NCBI GenBank assembly: GCA_045645905.1
Contig: JAZRJT010000084.1
Coordinates: 1-31,812, forward strand
Length of the DNA: 31,812 nt
Source of the DNA: SIG440 sp045645905
Lineage (GTDB): Bacteria > Bacillota > Clostridia > Monoglobales > Monoglobaceae
Reading direction: 5' to 3'
Position numbers and translations under genes: made by a program. This document shows positions 31,765 to 31,812 of this stretch, piece after piece (positions within the stretch are counted from its first letter, which is position 1; each line of letters starts with the position of its first letter). The notes beneath the pieces were generated by a model, which worked only from the letters and a program-made list of their open reading frames with translations, had not been told where the DNA came from and searched no databases.

Positions 31765-31812
31765 ATGCTTTTAGAAGGAACAAACAGACAAAGGAAAATG
31801 GAGTTTGTGTAC
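31765..31812 (+). CDS. Partial CDS, N terminus of a probable IS1182-type transposase
   Basis: Only 16 codons are inside the window, reading MLLEGTNRQRKMEFVY. The pattern of a short basic start with NRQ followed by a hydrophobic MEFV is like the N terminus of IS1182-family transposases, whose next residues are typically a [DE]xLVPxDHLLRKI block lying beyond the edge. The ribosome binding site is weak (GGGG about 9 bases upstream). Identification rests on very little sequence and could be wrong. Confidence 0.4.
   Translation, partial: MLLEGTNRQRKMEFVY

Overview
The window is a low- to mid-GC chromosomal segment of an anaerobic Firmicute, most likely class Clostridia. Pointers are hrcA-grpE-dnaK-dnaJ-prmA under a CIRCE operator, dgt-dnaG-rpoD, the pyrH-frr-uppS-cdsA-dxr-rseP run, a pyrophosphate-type phosphofructokinase, AsnA, a DUF1540 miniprotein, QueT and strong AGGAGG-type ribosome binding sites. 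No rRNA, phage or CRISPR is present. Species cannot be named from the sequence.

Layout, left to right. 1-750: no protein gene; a 37-bp tandem repeat with an inverted copy, a tRNA-Arg(CCT) with its terminator, a tRNA-like remnant and nested inverted repeats. 750-4825 (minus): galE-lepA-hemW. 4860-9070 (minus): dgt-dnaG-rpoD, with three consecutive hairpins between dgt and dnaG. 9146-10758 (plus): trmK and a Nif3-like gene. 10758-13256 (minus): a four-gene operon of S-layer-homology protein, HPr-kinase-like ATPase, PqqD-like protein and S26-peptidase-like protein. 13294-14420 (minus): asnA. 14504-14723 (plus): DUF1540 miniprotein. 14728-20469 (minus): an unknown membrane/coiled-coil protein, then pyrH, frr, uppS, cdsA, dxr and rseP. 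20525-22694 (plus): AI-2E transporter and a 2-hydroxyacid dehydrogenase. 22717-28796 (minus): hrcA-grpE-dnaK-dnaJ-prmA. 28824-30126 (minus): phosphofructokinase. 30211-31688 (plus): a short-chain dehydrogenase, then a probable preQ1-controlled queT. 31699-31812: the start of a probable IS1182-type transposase, cut by the window edge.

Most of the window is housekeeping: translation (lepA, frr, tRNA, prmA, trmK), replication and transcription initiation (dnaG, rpoD, dgt), chaperones, and isoprenoid, phospholipid and cell-wall precursors (dxr, uppS, cdsA, galE). The least explained part is the 10.7-13.3 kb operon. HPr-kinase-like and PqqD-like proteins occur together in ribosomal-peptide modification systems such as paeninodin-type lasso peptides and the HPr-rel-A system. 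Here they sit with a leaderless S26-like peptidase and an exported SLH protein, and I see no precursor peptide, cyclase, radical SAM enzyme or nucleotidyltransferase. Several operon gaps also carry different palindromic intergenic elements (grpE-dnaK, dnaK-dnaJ, dgt-dnaG), which suggests repeated insertion of small structured repeats into transcribed gaps.
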